From positions 1 to 6,366 of the forward strand of contig CAJORE010000227.1 in assembly GCA_905236595.1 (NCBI GenBank): a stretch of 6,366 nt of DNA. Reading direction: 5' to 3'. A program made the position numbers and the translations under genes. This document shows positions 6,281 through 6,366 of this stretch, one piece after another. The DNA is from an uncultured Selenomonadaceae bacterium (GTDB taxonomy: Bacteria > Bacillota > Negativicutes > Selenomonadales > Selenomonadaceae). Position 1 is the first letter of the stretch. The number at the start of each line of letters is the position of its first letter. Below the pieces are notes generated by a model. The model was not told the origin of the DNA. It was given only the letters and a program-made list of their open reading frames with translations, and searched no databases.

Positions 6281-6366
6281 ATTAAGGAAATACTGCATAA
6301 ATGAGTTCGTGCCATTGCCGAGGGATTTTTTCGGCAGACAAGGAATGACGACGAAGCGTAGTGGTG
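6281..6366. repeat. Right copy of the 86-bp inverted repeat
   Basis: This is the reverse complement of 1-86 with five mismatches. In this copy TGCCGA (6316-6321 region) and TCGGCA (6331-6336) can form a 6-bp stem; in the left copy one of the mismatches shortens it. The repeat runs to the last base of the window. It lies directly downstream of the rightward promoter at 6174-6201. A 15-codon frame reading outward (6301-6348) is present in both copies, but I do not call it a gene. Confidence 0.93.

Larger units (their letters stand above)
5946..6366. other. 421-bp region upstream of pheT without genes
   Basis: No convincing coding sequence is present on either strand. It holds the pheT leader and promoter (minus strand), a divergent rightward promoter, an untranslated stretch with a possible GACTGT/ACAGTC hairpin (6235-6240 with 6266-6271), and the right-hand repeat. 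A 67-codon frame at 6101-6304 starts without a ribosome binding site, runs across the promoter and into the repeat, and has no recognisable composition. No pheS, no tRNA and no complete T-box element are seen. Confidence 0.7.

Noticed and set aside
6101..6304. 67-codon plus-strand reading frame
   Set aside because: It has no ribosome binding site, spans a promoter and ends in the repeat; it appears to be non-coding.
1..6366. Complete transposon with 86-bp terminal inverted repeats
   Set aside because: No transposase, integrase or resolvase is encoded and the content is housekeeping genes; target-site duplications cannot be seen because the repeats end at the window edges.

Overview
The window looks like chromosomal DNA of a Bacillota (Firmicutes-type) bacterium. 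A Negativicutes or Clostridia member is the best guess. The evidence is strong GGAGG-type ribosome binding sites, sigma-A-like promoters, a pheT-zapA gene pair, a free-standing MetH-reactivation-domain protein, a metalloprotease-like protein of a kind I associate with these groups, and a perfect 16-bp ParB-binding parS palindrome of the Bacillus type. The lineage is an inference; there is no 16S or other decisive marker.

Layout. The two ends of the window (1-86 and 6281-6366) are inverted copies of one 86-bp repeat with 81 of 86 positions identical. Inside the left copy lie a parS site (138-153) and then a rightward pair: a B12-dependent methionine synthase reactivation-domain protein (260-949) and ogt, a DNA O6-alkylguanine repair methyltransferase (979-1479). 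From about 1579 to 5945 everything is on the minus strand. Read in transcription order it is pheT (phenylalanyl-tRNA synthetase beta chain), zapA (Z-ring assembly), a 68-residue unknown protein, a small HExxH putative metalloprotease, and a zinc-ribbon/DUF805 membrane protein. The two transcription directions converge at about 1480-1578.

Expression. pheT has its own good promoter (6045-6073), and zapA follows 13 bp behind it, so these two form an operon that ends in a hairpin at 3144-3176. The small 68-aa gene has its own promoter overlapping that hairpin and its own terminator (2763-2804). The metalloprotease gene is followed by another clear terminator (2128-2158). A second strong promoter (6174-6201) points rightward, away from pheT, into the right-hand repeat; its target is outside the window.

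Biology. The genes are mostly housekeeping: translation (PheT), cell division (ZapA), chromosome segregation (parS), DNA repair (Ogt) and cobalamin-enzyme maintenance. I see no transposase, integrase, CRISPR array, toxin-antitoxin pair or defence system. The most unusual points are the near-identical inverted repeats exactly at both ends, the parS site, and pheT standing without pheS upstream, where a divergent promoter and the repeat are found instead.
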